Of a DNA stretch of 8,513 nt, positions 7,202-8,513 are shown piece by piece. The stretch is from NCBI GenBank assembly GCA_963693635.1, contig CAVOBC010000204.1, forward strand, positions 1 to 8,513, read 5' to 3'. The notes beneath the pieces are model-generated. The model had not been told where the DNA came from. It saw only the letters and a program-made list of their open reading frames with translations, and did not search any database. Source of the stretch: CAVOBC01 sp963693635 (GTDB taxonomy: Bacteria; Pseudomonadota; Gammaproteobacteria; Pseudomonadales; Azotimanducaceae). The position numbers were made by a program, and so were the translations under genes. Numbering within the stretch: position 1 is the stretch's first letter; each line of letters opens with the position of its first letter.

Positions 7202-8453
7202 TTACAAGTCCTCGCTTGCAACCGCGCTCCTGACCGCGACGCTCGTTGCGCCGCGGACATCGCCATCCGTGTCGAGGAACTCGATGACGAGGCACGATGT
7301 CGCGGGTGCAAATGGAATCGAGGCGTCGCTCGCTATGAAAGAAGCATAGGTTGGGTGTCGGCCTCGCCAACCACAACAGATACCGGGTCGAACGTGGGCT
7401 CGTCGGGGTTGATGTAACAGCGGGTCGCCGGTTCGGTCTGGCAGGCAAGCGTCGTGACGGAAGGATGCGCGATGGTTGAGCGGACCCGGGTGGAGACCGT
7501 CCCCGGTGCACCAACATTGGCGGTCGCCACTGAGAATGCGGCATATTCGCCGCTCGGCACGTTGATGATGCCGGGATCGACTGCCGTCGCTACCAGCGCG
7601 ATCATATCGACGACCGGTTCCGTCGATGCTGAAAAAGCCCGGGTATTGAGACCCGTGATCGTGGGAGCCACCGTGCTGTTAGTGCAGGCGAATTCGAATG
7701 CAAGATCAAACGGGTCGAGTGGCACTCGAGGGGTCAGTGTGAGCATGAAACTCTGCGCGCCGCCCGGGTCGACACTCGTCGTTTCATTTACGGCCCCTAC
7801 CGGTCGATTGGTCATCGTGTCCGTGCGTTGATAGTCGAATCCAATGTCGAGTTCGGTGGCAAGGGCGATGCCGCAGCCGGTGCCTGCATGGTCCCCGGCG
7901 TTGATGATGGTGGCAAAGACCGTCGCCGCTGCGCCCGCCTGCACATTGCGACTTGTCGGCAGAACGGAGGCGACCAGCGCCGTTTTGGGCCCCACTAGCA
8001 ATGCTGAGACACCGAGTTCGTAGCTACCCGTGTCCGGCTGGGTGGTCGATGCGTTGGCGAGCACGAGATATTCACCCCGGGCAAGCTCGGCCGTTGCGAT
8101 CGCATTGAGCCCCGCACCGCTGTCGTCGTCCTCGGTGAGGATGTCGAGAAGGGCACCGTCGTAGATACGGATGAAGGCATCGATGTCCCTCGATTGCGTC
8201 GAAATCGTGACCCGGCAGGCAAGTCCAGGCCCAGACGGTAGACGTCAACGAGTGAATCGTGGAGCGAACCAAGCAGTCGCCGAATGGTGCAGTCGGCCGC
8301 GCTGAGCGTCCCCGCGACCACTTCACCGGCCGTGATCGCCTGAACATCGCACTCGTCAAGCGCTGCCAGCGTTTGCGCCGGGACTGCCAACAGGATGCAC
8401 GCAGAAAAGCCGGCCGCCGCCAGCATCGGCCATAGCCGGCGCTTCAGTTGCAA
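7202..8453 (-). pseudogene. Secreted PPC-domain protein gene broken by two frameshifts
   Basis: Three reading-frame segments join into one protein of about 417 residues. Segment 1 (8453 to about 8211) has a basic N-terminus and hydrophobic core ending near PAQTLA-A, a Sec signal peptide, then the start of a PPC (bacterial pre-peptidase C-terminal) domain. Segment 2 (about 8211 to 7335) finishes that domain, with DIDAFIRIYDG, a DDDSGAGLNA motif and a GEYLVLANAS strand, and continues into beta-rich CARDB-like repeats until a TAG at 7335-7333. Segment 3 (about 7341 to TAA at 7204-7202) gives a coherent beta-rich ending, FLDTDGDVRGATSVAVRS, of the kind that closes such proteins. One extra G in the GGG at 8213-8211, and one extra T near 7341-7337, would restore a single frame. 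It may be a real pseudogene or a sequencing error. The TTG start at 8453 has GGAG six bases upstream; a GTG at 8465 is the alternative. The protein is likely periplasmic or surface exposed, function unknown. Confidence 0.75.
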
Positions 8454-8459
8454 TGGCGT

Positions 8460-8463
8460 CTCC
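8460..8463 (-). promoter_or_regulatory. Ribosome binding site favouring the TTG start of the PPC-domain gene
   Basis: GGAG on the minus strand lies six bases before the TTG at 8453 and overlaps the alternative GTG codon (8465-8463). The GTG itself has only a weak GGA about five bases upstream. This supports TTG as the start, giving a signal peptide that begins with the residues MQLKRR. Confidence 0.45.
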
Positions 8464-8513
8464 ACACCGTCCGATCCGGACGCCGATGGCGCAGGGATGT
8501 TCGCGCGTTTGGA

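Noticed and set aside
6699..7349. 216-codon plus-strand open frame opposite the ABC gene
   Set aside because: Low-complexity Ser/Ala/Arg composition with no domain. It lies fully antisense to a firmly identified transporter and the end of the PPC-domain gene.
7149..7544. 131-codon minus-strand frame spanning the second frameshift
   Set aside because: It is Arg/Pro-rich and unlike any domain. The two other frames on either side of the break make coherent beta-rich protein, so this third frame is not the coding one.
8445..8465. Possible lipoprotein signal (FSAC) in the PPC-domain protein
   Set aside because: Phe is atypical at the first lipobox position, and the hydrophobic core continues past the cysteine to a good AQTLA-A cleavage site, so an ordinary Sec signal fits better.

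Overview
The window looks like chromosomal DNA of a GC-rich proteobacterium, most likely a gammaproteobacterium. This rests on protein family resemblance (a DUF3014 protein, a LapB/LssB-type secretion ATPase and a PPC-domain envelope protein). There is no rRNA or other taxonomic marker, so the placement is tentative. No RNA gene, CRISPR array, insertion sequence, phage gene or attachment site was found.

Left part, plus strand (1-2364): the C-terminal end of a DUF3014 protein that runs in from outside the window; a complete class III (CaiB/BaiF) CoA-transferase with its catalytic aspartate; and a GNAT-like acetyltransferase. The last carries an in-frame 15-bp minisatellite that inserts a repeated acidic five-residue unit. 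Gaps between these genes are about 90-110 bp and hold only small hairpins and a 10-bp tandem duplication.

Middle and right part, minus strand (8465 down to 2485): a Sec-exported PPC-domain surface or periplasmic protein whose frame is broken at two places; then a type I secretion ABC transporter with a degenerate C39-like N-terminal domain; then its HlyD/LapC-type membrane fusion partner; then a metal-dependent amidohydrolase. The last three are joined by 4-base stop/start overlaps (TTGA and ATGA) and are almost certainly one translationally coupled operon. The convergent ends of the GNAT and amidohydrolase genes are 120 bp apart.

The ABC protein and HlyD protein should form the inner-membrane part of a type I exporter of the adhesin or large repeat protein class. 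Neither a TolC-type outer membrane protein, a LapG/LapD-type regulator nor an obvious substrate lies in the window. The amidohydrolase is an unexpected third member, because it is a soluble enzyme of small-molecule catabolism. I see no clearly new system. The points most worth checking are the secretion-amidohydrolase operon, the twice-frameshifted PPC gene, and the minisatellite in the acetyltransferase.
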